64,000 bases of DNA, taken from the NCBI RefSeq assembly GCF_905475395.1, contig NC_058342.1:37582640-37646639 (forward strand), written 5' to 3'. Under the pieces are notes generated by a model. The model saw only the letters and a program-made list of their open reading frames with translations. It made no database searches and was not told where the DNA came from. The DNA is from Chrysoperla carnea. Lineage: Eukaryota; Arthropoda; Insecta; Neuroptera; Chrysopidae. The translations under genes were made by a program, and so were the position numbers. Of the stretch, positions 12,152 through 24,540 are shown one piece after another (positions within the stretch are counted from its first letter, which is position 1; each line of letters starts with the position of its first letter).

Positions 12152-14059
12152 ACTTATTTTTTATTTATTTATTTACACTTTTATTATAAATTTCACTTGT
12201 AGTTGTAAATATTATGTATTCAAGTAGCTACATAATATTATTATTTTTATCATTTGATTGATAAGGTATTTAAATTCAAACAAGTTCCTAATTATTTTTC
12301 TTATTTAGTAAAATAATTAAGTGAAAGTAAGTAAGATGAACAAGTTTGTTTATCTATTTGTTTATAAATATGTGGATAGAAAGTTATCAACAATTCATAA
12401 TTAAATACTTTTAGTTGTATTGCACTTATTAGTACTTTAACTATTTACTCCTTAATTCATTATTTGGTAATAATAATTAATTAAATTTATTTACAATGTA
12501 AGTACCTACGTACAAATATCAAGAAACTAGTTGCCATTTGTTTTTACGAGTTTGATTGCCGCTTAATTATAATATTTGAGCCCGTTACCGATAAGTCAAG
12601 TAATTTTGCAGTCCGCTCCCGGACCATAATTCTATTAGTTCTGATAACAGTACACTGCACACCTACACGCTACAATTACAGCTACTCGACTATAAAATTG
12701 TCTAAGTTTAGGTTGTTATAGATACGATCTTTAATATTTTTCATGCTCTTTTTTGAAATTTTAAAATGTTTTATATGTATCAAAATTATTGTTATATCGA
12801 GAATCAAAAATATTGGTTACGTTTAGCTGAATTGCTTAAGTGCTTATACCGAAACCCTCGATTATGATAATCCTTTTTTATTTAAGATTTCTTTAAAAGA
12901 GTTGCCAATAATATCTTTTCGCTGAGGTACTTTAAATCGTAAATGGCCAAGTTTTAAGGAGACTTAATAAATTTAATTTTTTTTTTGATGACTCAATTAA
13001 AAACTGTAATAGTAGCAAATAGTAATTAAGTAAGCCTTAATATGCATATCTATAAATATAAAATGAATAAGTATGTAAATAAATTAGATTTGTTGCAACT
13101 TAAAATTTGAATACTTTTGTTAAAACTTTTAGTTTAGTTACATATTGAGTATTGAGTATTACAGTATTTTGATTTAGTTGGGTTGGGTATGTATCTTATT
13201 TTATTTATTTTACTAACTTTTTATTTATTTTTATGAAAAAACTATTTAAATATAAGTATGTATCTATATTCTGCAGTACAGTTACAGTTTGCAGTGCTGT
13301 TAGTTTATTCATATTTAGAAACATTCAGCAACATAGCCAACATAACATGTTAACATTAACACATTTTAAAAATTCATTTATGCAATACATATTACACGAC
13401 GCGACGTACAGTATACCAAACATTATCTTGTAGTACCTGGTTGACCAAACTTTGCTCGGTATTTTTTGCGTTAAAAAGACACTAATTTTATCACTAATAT
13501 ACGAACCTTTTAAAATTTCTCCAAACAAATACCAATTTGAATGTCCCGGTTATGTAGTTTATTTCGTTAACCACTATATACACCAGTAGATGTCAGGAAG
13601 AGTCATATTTTGTAGTTTGTTTCAGTTTTTTTCGAAAACAAGGATAAAACGAAATTTTCTACTATATATTATGATAAAGCTGAACAGTTTCTTTGTGTTT
13701 TTCATATATTTGTTTAAACGCGTTAATTAATCTCTGTAACCAATAAGATTCGCTAATTAATCCAGTAGGATTCGAAAAATTATCATCGTTTTATAAGCAA
13801 GATTCATAGCTGTATTTCATTTTCAAAAAAATTACGACATTGGTACGGTAATTGCAATAATGTAACCCAATGTGTCAAAAATTTGCCTATAAAGTTATTA
13901 CCAGAGATAAACTAAAAAAACTACTGAAACATCATCAGCTAGTAATATGAGCTATGTTTTTTGATAAAAAAAAGTTAGGGTACCGTCTTGAAAAACAAAA
14001 ACCCATTAAATGGTGGGAGAGGGAATACATAAGAGTAAGGGAAGTGAATAATGACAATA

Positions 14060-14152
14060 TCTTCTCCTCTTTCTACCTCTCTCACTACAGGTATGAATTC
14101 ACTTATTGCCATCCTATGTTTATACAGCTTTATGGTATTGTCTCTATACTTA
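14060..14152. mobile_element. MITE fragment, ATAGAGATAATACCATAGAG family, copy 2
   Basis: The right part of the family is present: CTCTCACTACAGG, GAATTCACTTATTGCC and the terminal TATGGTATTGTCTCTATAC. The left end is degraded; a weak match to its terminus lies near 13903. Confidence 0.55.
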
Positions 14153-15232
14153 TATTACTTGCTATTTGAGTGAATAGTATTTAAGAACATATGGTTTATT
14201 TGACATCATAAAAAATGGCGAACAATCTTACTCACATATATAGAGCTTCTCTTATATGTATGTGTAGCAGTAAGTAAGTAGTAATAGAACGTTTAGTATT
14301 GTAGCTCAATGGTACATAAAAAATAGAATTATAGTTACATTACTAGAGTATAATAGAGTATAATGGTGTACAGACACACTGTCATTCTATGTACAGTTGA
14401 GTACACTATCAAAGTGTTAATACAATGTTAGTGTATGGTTATGGTATTGATATCATGTCATGATATTATGATTATATGACAATGACGTAAAGTAATTTGA
14501 CATAAGAAACTAGCAAACTTATTTCATACTTAGTTCATAAGTGATTACCAATAAAAGAGTAACTAACTAAACTTTTAATTTGATTACCATACTAAGTATA
14601 CCTAATTATATAAAATATTTAATAAAAATGATTATATTTTATAATTATAAATATACCAATGATATTAATCATATTAATATGATGGTGGATATTATTCATA
14701 ATATGAATATTAATAAATGTATGAATATGAATGTAACAAGAAATGGTAATAGTTATGTTATGTAATTATGTGGATTTATATAAAAATGATTTTTGAAATA
14801 GCATTACAAGAAGGTTAGGTTATCAAACATACCAAATAACAAACAAAACTATCAACCTATTACCTATTGTAAGTAAATATTTACGTTAAGTAGATTTTAT
14901 TTCATTTTATTATAAGTACCTACCTGAACCTATCTTAATGCTTAGTTTTACAACTTACTTTAATCATACTTAAATCATTAATCCATCTATAAAAAAAGTA
15001 CTTGTACTATTTTTAGTACATTACATTCATAAAAATTAAATTAAAGATTATAAGATAAAGGAGAAGGCTCCGATTACTGGCAATGTTAAGACAACAATAT
15101 GTAGCGGAGTTTTAACGCCGCTAGTGATTGTGTCCAGTCATAAATGCTCTTCGCCTGTGGGTTATGGGCCCAGCACGCTTTCAATTGAGGTTACTAACTT
15201 ACAGAAAGTTTGAAATAAACTTAGCATCTTTT

Positions 15233-15388
15233 TTGGTATATATAACAAGCGTTGGATGCGTTTGTGTCAACTTCACCACTCAACCCCGTACGATAGTTGT
15301 ATCACATTCGTGGTGCCATTCGCCATATTTGATCTCGCTATGTGGTTGAGACAACCTTATATCGGTTGATATTCAAAAAAATTTTCAG
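15233..15388 (-). repeat. Dispersed repeat (GGTTGTCTCAACC family), copy 1
   Basis: Read on the minus strand this begins TACTGAAAATTTTTTTGAAT, then a palindrome around GGTTGTCTCAACC, then GCGAGATCAAATATGGCGAA and GATACAACTATCGTACGG. It is closely similar to 36518-36662 and, more weakly, to 46862-46975. No coding potential was seen; it is probably a non-autonomous transposon or SINE. Confidence 0.65.
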
Positions 15389-15830
15389 TATAATAATTGT
15401 ATTGGGATGTGGGTGGTGTGGTGTATGTATAGTGGTGTATAATTGAATTATATTTTAGAATGTACAGTAATAAAATAAAATAAAGTATTATCAGTATTTA
15501 ATACACCCACACAATACAATAAACATTGTACAACATCATACAAGTAAAACTACTAGTTTGTACTTATTATCATTATCAGTGATTATCAGTAACTACCAGC
15601 CACACACATATATACTACAGTTACAATATTACAGTCAAGTGATCTAACTGAATCTGAATCTAAATCTAAGTGTGATTTTATAGTTTAACAATTAATAATT
15701 ATTAAGTGTAAGTGAACTAGCTGACACTGTGACTACAGTCTACAGTCTACGCCAACACAAAATATTACGTTACATCACATTATTAAATTTTATTTTAAAT
15801 AATCTAGAAGTACTAATTGAGCACAATATA

Positions 15831-16100
15831 TTGTTGTAATGTGATTTTTCTGACAATGAATTTAAATGTCAGGAGGTCTTTGTTATAAAGCGCCTGAAGA
15901 AGTGATTATTCAGCACGAAACGTAGTGTGAAATGTAAATTACTTTCTCAATAAAGTTGTTGATTTGAATATTGTTGTAGCGTGATTATCCTGATATTGAA
16001 TTTTAAAACTTTTGTTATTAGATTGTCTGAAGAAGTGCTAATTCAGCACGAAACGTAGTGTGAAATATAAATAAGTTACTTACTGAATTTGTTTATTTTT
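15831..16100 (+). repeat. Tandem duplication of a 133-140 bp unit containing a GAAAC hairpin motif
   Basis: Two units start TTGTTGTAATGTGATT (15831) and TTGTTGTAGCGTGATT (15971). Each carries CTGAAGAAGTG, then TTCAGCACGAAACGTAGTG, then GTGAAAT. In the second unit GTGCT and AGCAC pair perfectly, making a 5-bp hairpin just before GAAAC. This recalls the core of hammerhead ribozymes found in Penelope-like retroelements, but see the findings for the mismatches. The unit may be the tail of a retroelement. Confidence 0.6.
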
Positions 16101-16406
16101 TCCTCAATCCTCTGTAAGTCCATTGTAATTATAACCATGAAGGACCTTAATCTTATTTCATTATTAAAAATAAATTTTAAACAATAAAATGGTTTTATAA
16201 TGTTACAATTCAAATATTTGGTAAAATTACAATACAACCTACACCACATTGTAGTACAGTACTAGTAATTAATATATAAATTAAAAATTAATAATTATTT
16301 ATTTGAATTTTAGTTTGAATGGAACAACAAGAACAAAAACAACATAATATATATGTTGTATTGTATATATTAGAATTAGATAATTAATTAATATTAATTA
16401 ATAAAG

Positions 16407-17732
16407 ATGAGAGGCTCAATAAAGATGTGTGTGTTAGTGATGATTGGAGCTGCAATCATCTTTTATCAGTCACATTTATCAAATACTTTAGTTGTACGAA
16501 TTGAGGTAAGTTTTAAATATTTATCTTAGAACCAGTAACAGTACATACACTCTACAGTACTTAACTACTTATCTATTGGATTGTAATGCTATCTAGCGAC
16601 AGTAAAACGAACTATAGGTGTGAGCTCTCAAAGATATATAATATTTAACGGACATGTTGTATACATTCTTGTATAAAAGTAAACACTTTGTTGTAGACAA
16701 ATCAAGAACTACCAAATGCAAAAGAAGAAATGTTTGTTGATGGCAATGGAATAGGAGTAGCAGCAGTAGGTGCAGGGAACTCAGGAGCAGTAGGAATATT
16801 AAATATAAACAGTAACAGTCATAGTCAGTTAGCACTACCACCCTTGTACATAATTACACCAACATACTATCGTGCTGAACAGTTACCAGAGTTGACTCGG
16901 CTGTCACACACTTTAATGTTGGTACCAAATGTGCACTGGTTGGTGATTGAAGATGCGCATACCAAGTCACCGCTGGTCGGTGAATTGTTGGAGCGAACCA
17001 GTTTAAAGTTTTCACATTTGGTGGCACCTATGCCAGACAAATATAAAAAGCGTAAAGTGAAACCTCGTGGTGTTTCAAATCGTAATCGTGGCTTACAATG
17101 GATCCGGGAACATGCTACTAACGGTGTTTTTTATTTTGCTGATGATGATAACACATATGATTTACGATTATTTGAACAGGTACGTCTCTTAATATTTCAA
17201 TTCAATTTAAATAAAATACTAACAGTTTTATTTTATTTAGATGCGTTTTACTAAAAAAGTATCGATGTGGCCAGTTGGATTAATCACCAAGTTAGGTGTG
17301 AGCTCACCAATAGTACGTAATGGTACATTTGATGGGTTTTATGATGGCTGGATTGCTGGTAGAAAGTTTCCTGTCGATATGGCTGGTTTTGCAGTATCAG
17401 TTAAGTTCCTGTTAGAACGGCCCAATGCAACGATGCCCTTCAAACCTGGATTTGAAGAAGATGGTTTTTTACGTAGTTTAGCACCATTTGAACCAAAGGA
17501 TATTGAATTGTTAGCATCAAATTGTACAAAGGTAATTTATTTTTATTATTTTTGAATAAATACATTTTATTTGAAGACATTTAAGGCACGTATTTAAAAT
17601 TTACATAATATTTAATATTTACAGGTGTTAGTGTGGCATACACAAACCAAAAAAAATGAACGGTCTCAACCATTAGACATGGTGAAGTATGGTACAACAA
17701 ACTTAGTTGATTTAAAAAAAGTGATCTTTTAG
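16407..17732 (+). CDS. GlcAT-I: Galactosylgalactosylxylosylprotein 3-beta-glucuronosyltransferase (GlcAT-I type)
   Basis: Coding exons are 16407-16505, 16697-17179, 17241-17531 and 17625-17732, all junctions in phase 0, giving 326 aa; the human B3GAT3 protein is 335 aa. It transfers glucuronic acid from UDP-GlcA to Gal-Gal-Xyl-Ser and so completes the tetrasaccharide linker of heparan and chondroitin sulfate in the Golgi. It has the type II layout: a short cytoplasmic tail, a hydrophobic anchor at about residues 7-20 (MCVLVMIGAAIIFY), a low-complexity stem (about 34-70), and a catalytic domain from about residue 75 (PPLYIITPTYYRAEQLPELT). Seen motifs are PRGVSNRN, the metal and UDP motif FADDDN (D182-D184), GFEEDG (E266/E267, region of the catalytic base) and WHTQTK near the C-terminus. 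Relatives have WHTRTE at that last position, so an arginine is replaced by glutamine. Small introns (61-191 nt) contrast with the long introns of the other genes. Membership of GlcAT-I rather than the P or S paralogues is likely but not proven here. Confidence 0.93.
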
Positions 17733-17920
17733 CTATACATTAACAATATTAAATTATTTATGTTAATATTCAATCATCAACATTATCATTATCAACATAA
17801 TCATAATCATAATCATTACAATAACACCCCCACCACTAACTGCACTCAAATTGATAATATTTTAACTGTTAAGGCTCAACAAACGATTATTTTAAAAGTA
17901 ATTAAGTTTTAAGATTATAT

Positions 17921-18073
17921 CATAGAGAGAAACAAAAAATGTAAGTGATAAAGTAGACATGTATAGCTATCTTTGTCTCTTGTATACACCTACCATTTCT
18001 GTCTCTTTCTACTTCTCTCACTGCGATCAAGAATTCACTTATTCTGTTGCCTATCTCTATATAGTTCTATGGG
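17921..18073. mobile_element. MITE, ATAGAGATAATACCATAGAG family, copy 3
   Basis: It shares TCTTGTATACACCTA, TCTACTTCTCTCACTGCG, CAAGAATTCACTTATTC and the terminal TAGTTCTATGGG with the copy at 8634-8851. It lies about 190 bp past the GlcAT-I stop codon and may sit within or next to the 3' UTR. Confidence 0.6.
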
Positions 18074-18470
18074 CTGTAGTTAATTTTACCACCATCTAGC
18101 ACTAGCACTAGCAGACTGACCGTTTAAAGGTAAGCATTGTCTAGCTTTTTACGATTTGACGCTGCTGAAGTTCTTTTTTATTCACCCAGGTGGTAGCACG
18201 ACCTAAACTGACTACGTAAGCTGATTTGACGCTCAAACTCACGACTTTAAAGAGTTCGCTACGTCACTGTACACTACAACTACACTAAACTATAAAGACG
18301 CTTTAAGTGAGATGGCTATATAATAATACTAATACTAATATATAAACACGCATGTCACTCATCTGTCAGTAACATTGTTCCATGGTTCCATGTTCATAAT
18401 GAACAACACGATATCATGTATCATGTATCATGTATCGTTTGCATCCCTAGTCTTACTCATGGAACTGATG

Positions 18471-18790
18471 TAAGACGAAGAAACGAAACACTAAAAATGG
18501 TTAAAGTTCGAAAAAGTCGAATTTGAATGCGGCTTTCGACATTCGATTCGTTAGAACGTCAGAAAATTTTGTGACCTTAAATTGATTTATAATTCACAAT
18601 TCGGTTAATAGTGACAAAAATGATTTCAAACTTGTTACACGGGGGTTTTTGGGAACACAAATATCATGACAGAATTGATCTCAGATGTACCTGGTACACA
18701 GGTTGAACGATATCCTCGCCGAATATCGCATTGAAATCCGACTTACTGCTCAAATTTTTCGAGCTTCATTGAATCGTTTCTTCGTCTATT
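18471..18790. mobile_element. Foldback MITE (GACGAAGAAACGA termini)
   Basis: The left end reads TAAGACGAAGAAACGAAAC and the right end GTTTCTTCGTCTATTA, its near complement. The interior shares ATTGATTTATAA, TTCAAACTTGTTAC and GTTTTTGGG with the larger element at 39569-40144, so the two belong to one family. No transposase remnant. Confidence 0.68.
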
Positions 18791-20007
18791 AAGTAATTTT
18801 TAAAATCGAATTCGTTGTTCGTCTCTATCTGGTCTATTTTATTTGTATTAAACATTCATTAATTAATTATAATTGTGGATTTTGTTTTAAGACAACAGAT
18901 TGGAATGAATCAATGAATATTTTTATTTTATGTGCAATAAAATTTAAATTGAATGAATGAAGTATTAAACACGTATTTAATTAAATAAGATATTACTATA
19001 CTTACTAGTCTACTTATTATTAAACAAATAATGTACAGTACAGTACAGTACAGTACAGTATAAACAAACAAAGAAACAATACAGTTTACAGTCCAAATAC
19101 ACAATATTACAATAAACAGTATTCAAATGTTTAAACTTTTACAACAAGAACAAAACATTAACAACATATTATTAGTATTATTATTATTATTTTTATTTAA
19201 ATTTGTTATTTTAATGAATTCATGTCTGGCAAGGGGGGGGGAGATACAGGGTTTACACCACAGAGCCACCCATCTCCTTGAGAGACATTAATCTTCACAA
19301 GTCAGCTACGTCTTTTGAAGGAAGTTCACTGACTTGTGGCCGTGTAGTCTGTACGTCCGTAAGGTCACGCGACGTCCGAAGGTCCGTCTGTCTTTCGAGT
19401 GAAGAGTACGTTAGTGTGTCATCGATATGGAACCTACTTAAAGAAGAAAAAGAAAAATAAAGAAATTTTAAGGGCTGTTACTTGAAGACAATCTAATGCA
19501 ATCTCAATGGACGAAGGGTTCCTATGATGACAGCTTTCTGTATGGCAGAGATGAGGTAACGAAGATGAGATCTACAGACCGAAATTTTAGAAAGATTCGT
19601 CTCGGGAGTGGGACGAATCCCGCCAAGGCAACGGATAACGAGAACAACCATTTTGACTGAGTAGCCAGGGCGTAGTTGCAGAAGATCAAAATATTTAGTC
19701 CTTATTATAATTAGTATTATTTTTATACAATATTTATTCATTTTATTTATTAATTATTATTTCAATTCATCAATTAATACAGAACAGAACATTATATTTG
19801 TATTATATCTCAATTTATATAAGTATTAGTATTAGTATTATATATTGAATCAAATTAAATTTATGAAAAGTCAAATCAACTACAGTTATCTAGACGTGGA
19901 CGTGGACGTGGGTAAGCGTTGGCTAAACTACTTCTACTATTTGCTATTCTACAAGTAACAGTTAATGCCAGGTCTTTCTAAAATCTGTATAAATGACAAA
20001 CACATAC

Positions 20008-20147
20008 TAGGGATGGACGATTCTTTCAAAAGAATTAATTCTTGAATTGGTTTATCGAGAATCGATTCACTTGTTATATATTAAAAAAAAAAAAGAAAAC
20101 GTAAGAAATAGTCATTCTGCGCAGCCATATCGTTCATCCCTAACAGG
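20008..20147. mobile_element. Small hAT-like MITE
   Basis: The ends TAGGGATGGACGATTC and (in reverse) TAGGGATGAACGATATGG are inverted repeats about 140 bp apart. The TAGGGATG terminus resembles hAT-type ends, but no clear 8-bp target duplication was confirmed by eye. Confidence 0.5.
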
Positions 20148-21184
20148 AACATTTATATGAGAAAATCGTTTTTTGGGTCGTGAATACTATAAGTGAAACT
20201 TTTAGACTGTTAGAATCAGGAGCGGATTAAAAATTTAAGGGGCCCTTTCCATCCTCTATTTTATGATTGATTTTTTTTTATATTTGATTGTTGGGGCTCC
20301 CAGAACACTCGGGGACCATATGCATTAATCCAATCCTGGTAAGACTGCTGAGTGCTAGTTTCCTGTACTTATTCAAGCGTATTTAACATGTGTTTTTTAT
20401 GAACCTTCTTTCAATTAAACTAACAAACTGCCTGACTAACCTTTCTTTTGTGTAAGATCTGTATAAGTCTGTTGTACTGGCTTATACAGAACATGACTGT
20501 AGACTGTAAACTGTAAACTGTAGACTGTACTTATTTAAAACATGTTACAATTAGTTATATTTCACAAATAAGTTGAGTTTTCTGACTTTTGTCCGGAAAT
20601 TTGATATAAATACTCCACTGTACGATGACCTTTAGTCTTCAGTGATCGTCAGCTTTCAGATCAAAGCAGTAATTAATCATTATCTCTAGTCAGTTAGTTA
20701 ATTAACTGTCATTATACAATGTATATATTTTAATTATATAAATATAAATATAATTGATTGTGGTTGTAGTGTAGTATAGATAAGAAGCTTCTTTAATTAT
20801 ATAATTGATTATATTATATAAGAAGTACGAAGAGTTGAGTTAAATCAAGTTGAATTGAATATATTATGTATTTATTTATATAAGTCCGTCCATACCAAAT
20901 CAATTCAATATATTATTATATGTATTATATATTATATATAATAATATATTGATTATTACGTATATTATATAATTATTAAAATATTTATAGATATTATTAT
21001 ATAATATATGTAATATTTAGTATTATATATTATACTACACTACACTACACTACACTATATTACATAAACATATACATATTAATTATATAATTAATTAAAT
21101 ATAATTATAAATATTTATTTTTAAAGTTAAATATAAATATAATACGTTTAATATACTACCATTCTGTACTAGAGTGTTGACATG

Positions 21185-21600
21185 TTGTTGTGTCTATGTC
21201 AATGTCAAGTAAACAATGTGACATCACAGGTATGCAAAACTATCCTCCTTGAAAATTGTTTAAAATCCTCGTTATACCTTTTTCTCTTGTCATTGAAGCT
21301 TCTTTTAAAGATTTTCCCTTGTGTTGTGGTCTTCTCAGCGTCCTTGTGTAACATCCAGCAAAAGTTTGCAATATTTGATGATATTTCTCTCCATGTTCTT
21401 CACTGAAATCCCCGAGATTTTCTGGTAAGAAGTCCAGGTGAGATTTTTAAGCTCATGTTGCATTCCAATTTCCTGAAATTATTTAACATGTTTTCCATTA
21501 ATTGGACGTAGTCTAAACTTTTCTTATTGCCCAGAAAATTTTTAACAACTTTTTTGAAAGAAACCCATGCTTCCTTTTCTTCAAAGTGCATATAAAGTTC
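21185..21600 (-). pseudogene. Decayed transposon-associated coding fragment
   Basis: On the minus strand a frame at 21591-21400 reads EKEAWVSFKKVVKNFLGNK and then ENMLNNFRKLECNMSLKIS. Another frame just downstream (21406-21220) reads SEEHGEKYHQILQTFAGCY and HKGKIFKRSFNDKRKRYN. The pattern KEAWxSFKxVVxNFLGNxK ... MLxxFxxLxCxMSLK ... SEExGExxHQ is one I associate with a widespread uncharacterised protein family in arthropod genomes, often multicopy. A block that should join the two parts is missing and the frame is broken, so this is a pseudogene. Function of the parent family is unknown to me. Confidence 0.6.
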
Positions 21601-22202
21601 TTTAAGGTATGCTCGTGATATGACGAGTTCGTTCTCAACCCAAGACTCTCAAGGTCATGGCGATTACGTTTGATGGATTTTTGTCATTATTTTTCCGTTA
21701 ATCAGCACCTCAAAATCTAGGAAAAACTATTATTCAATTTCAGTCAATTTTACGCATACATACCTGTGGTTCTATCGTTAACAAAAACAATCAAATATTT
21801 GGCATATCAACGGTTTGCGGTAATCGAATAATTTCTCGTAAAGCAGATTGTTTACTGATCGCCTAAATCTTACCATTCCACATCTCAGATGTCAGATCTC
21901 AGATAAGTGTTCACCGATCGAATATTAATATTTAATTTGAACTTTGTTAATGTCATTGATACTTGTTCACATTCTAGTACATAACCTCAAAATGAAATGG
22001 CGGTATATTTAAAAATGATACAGTTTACATAATGGAGTCTTATTTATATAAATAATAAAGTGCAGATGCATTATTATCATGATCATTATCATTATCACTC
22101 ATGACAATCGATTGTAAATAAAATTTGAATTTAATTAAACATATCTAAATTTAATTTAATACAATAAGTACAATTTTAAATAAATATCATTTTAGACCAA
22201 TC

Positions 22203-22361
22203 ATTTTAGACGAAAAAAGTGTAAATCAAGAATTTTTTTGTACCTCGAGCTATGGGGTCAATGTTCAGGAAGGTCCATATATCAAAATCTACATCTAACT
22301 AAGTGTCGAGGTACAAAAAAATTCTTTTTGAAATACTAAAATGATTCGTCTAACATAAATA
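22203..22361. repeat. Short palindromic element around GTACCTCGA
   Basis: The left block TTTTAGACGAAAAAAG ... AATTTTTTTGTACCTCGA is mirrored by TCGAGGTACAAAAAAATTC ... AATGATTCGTCTA. The arms are about 45 bp with roughly 60 bp between them. It is probably a very short MITE. Confidence 0.55.
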
Positions 22362-22397
22362 TATATAAAATAAATGATATATTTATTAAAGATTATA

Positions 22398-22592
22398 CAG
22401 TGGAGTCTTGGTAATCCATTCAGTAAACTCATTTTCGTTTCTCGGAAAAATGTCCGTCTTTTTGTTTATATACCATGTATATATGAAATATATCAAGGTA
22501 TACTAAGTTAGTCCCAAGTCTGTAACGCTAAAAATATTGATGCTACCAACAAAAATTTGGTTTGGGTCTTAAAAATTAGTGAGACTCTACTG
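22398..22592. mobile_element. pogo/Tigger-like MITE with another repeat nested inside
   Basis: The left end CAGTGGAGTCTTGGTAATCC follows a TA; the right end is TTAGTGAGACTCTACTG. These resemble the ends of 38957-39495. The middle (22455-22545) matches the unrelated dispersed family that includes CAAGGTATACTAAGTTAGTC, so a second repeat appears to be inserted in it. Confidence 0.58.
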
Positions 22593-23369
22593 GTACTGGT
22601 ACCGTATTATTAGAAATAAGTTATAAATTTTTTAAATAATAATATAACATATCTACTTACCTACCTACCTACATAAAATATCTTATGTAAAACTTTTTGA
22701 TTTATTGCCAACATTTCATCAATTTTGCTGAACAAACGATCGACCTGGACTTAAACATAAATTATAAATTAATTATTTGTTAATTACTAATATTAATTAT
22801 TACTATTACTATTTAATAAATGAATACATCATCATGTTATATGTTATGTGATTGTAATTTAAAGAGGTACCAGTTACAAGTGGTTCGGCTGTCACGTGAC
22901 TAATCAACTTATCAACTAGGCAATTTGTATGACGTAAATGTAAGAAAATGCTTTAAAAATATCGAAAAAGCGTCAAAAATCAAAGTTTTTTTTATGTTTT
23001 CTTTTTGGAAATCGCCGTAAGGAGGTAATGTTCTTTTTTTTTGCATAAAAAAAATCTGTGATAAATGAATCATGATGAAAACTTTATTAAGCTCATTTAC
23101 CGATTAATTTTTGCCCCGCAAGAGGCCTCAAAACTTTGTGATCAAGGGACTTTGAAATATCATTTAAAAAATGAACATTCGCCATACTTGCTCAAACAGC
23201 CGCACCACTTTAAAAAGTAACAAACTCAACTAGAAGCCTTCCTGCGTTTAATTCAAGTTGGTTTTGATTCCAATCCTTAAAGGCTTCAATATAATCATAG
23301 ATTATATTTATAATATAAATGATATTCCATTCCATTTCTCTTTGGAAATGTTTGTTCTTAAAAATGTTA

Positions 23370-23640
23370 AAGTTGCGATTTCATGGTGACGCTTGACGTC
23401 AGCTTCTACCGTCAAATTTGATCACATGGTATAATTTTGATCAAAGCGCCATCTACATAAAAGGCAGTAATAGAGCTGAAAGTTTTTGAGTTTTAATTAA
23501 TTGACGCTGGTATCATTATAATAAAAAACATAGTTAACTTGAAGCTTGGCGCTTGACGCTACAGTTTGACGCTCAGATTTGACGCTGCTCTTTATCTAGA
23601 TGGCATTCTAGCGCCAAGGGTCACCATGAAATCGTACAAA
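23370..23640. mobile_element. MITE with GCGATTTCATGGTGAC termini
   Basis: The left terminus GCGATTTCATGGTGACGC is mirrored on the right by GGGTCACCATGAAATCGTA. TTTGACGCT motifs recur inside. Partial relatives with TTTGACGCTCAAA lie at about 6085-6130 and 18155-18235. Confidence 0.65.
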
Positions 23641-24145
23641 TCATCAGCATCATGTAAAACAGTGATTTAATAAAAGCCTGCATCTCGAATCCATATAACA
23701 AGGACGTGAAATTCCTATTCCGAGCTATAAACGCCCGTGACTGAATTCACGGTGTCAATCTGGCCGAAGTCTAGTCTTCGGTTGTTGCGTACTTTGTTAG
23801 GTGATTGCAATTGTTTTCAATCACTTTCAATTGAGAACTGGAACTCGTTCAGATAGGCGCCTTTTTTCCTGATATCCGCTCCACTCGAGTTTCACGTCTT
23901 TATGATATGGGTTCGTGGCCTACATATTAACATTACAGGAGGTGCACATGCACTATTCAACTGTATTGTAGTGCAACTGTAACTGTAAAAGTTGCATGTG
24001 TTGCACTATTTATATTTGTATTGAAAGTAAGTGTACAAGACAACAAGACAACAACAAACAAGTACAGTATGTTAGTTCAGTGGTTTACAATTACAACTAA
24101 TAAGATAGACATCGAAATACAAAAATTGATCTGTATTATTATTTA

Positions 24146-24540
24146 CTACCTTGATACCCGCTCGCTTTACTGCTCTTTAAAAGTAAAAAACCAACGCTTT
24201 ATAGCTTTCCCCTCTCTTGATCTCACTTATCGCTCTTCCATAACACTCAAAGTGATTGTTTTACACAGCTAAAATATATGCAGTTTTCAATTTTTTTGAG
24301 TGTAAAATAGTCTCAGAAAATATGCTCATGAATTGTTTTACATTTACAATTTTAAATTTATGGTTAAAAATGATGAACATAGATGGAGCAGTAAAAATAT
24401 CAGATAAAATTTAATTTTTTGAATAATTTTTGTTAAAAATATATCTTTATAAAGTATAGCTCATGTGTTATTCTGATGTATGAGCTATCTATATTGTTGT
24501 ACAGTTTTATTCAAATCTTGATATTTATAATATATAAGGA
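24146..24540 (-). mobile_element. Non-autonomous Helitron-like element, copy 1
   Basis: Reverse complement of the family at 51599-52011 and 57773-58150. The minus-strand 5' end is TCCTTATATATTATAAATAT and the 3' end reads AAGCGAGCGGGTATCAAGGTAG followed by T. It lacks the GTTACGCTTTCACG block found near the 5' end of the other copies. Confidence 0.65.

Larger units (their letters stand above)
7619..16406. other. Intergenic region between the CRMP and GlcAT-I genes
   Basis: No conserved coding segment was recognised on either strand. The contents are AT-rich simple sequence, MITEs at 8634-8851 and 14060-14152, partly palindromic repeat sequence at 10180-10550, the G-rich array at 10551-11277, a (TAGG)n tract at 12090-12151, a dispersed repeat at 15233-15388 and a tandem duplication at 15831-16100. 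The CRMP promoter should lie near 7.6-8.5 kb, but no core element could be called with confidence. Confidence 0.5.

Noticed and set aside
24021-24272. 83-codon plus-strand frame
   Set aside because: Its second half overlaps the inverted Helitron-like element at 24146-24540.
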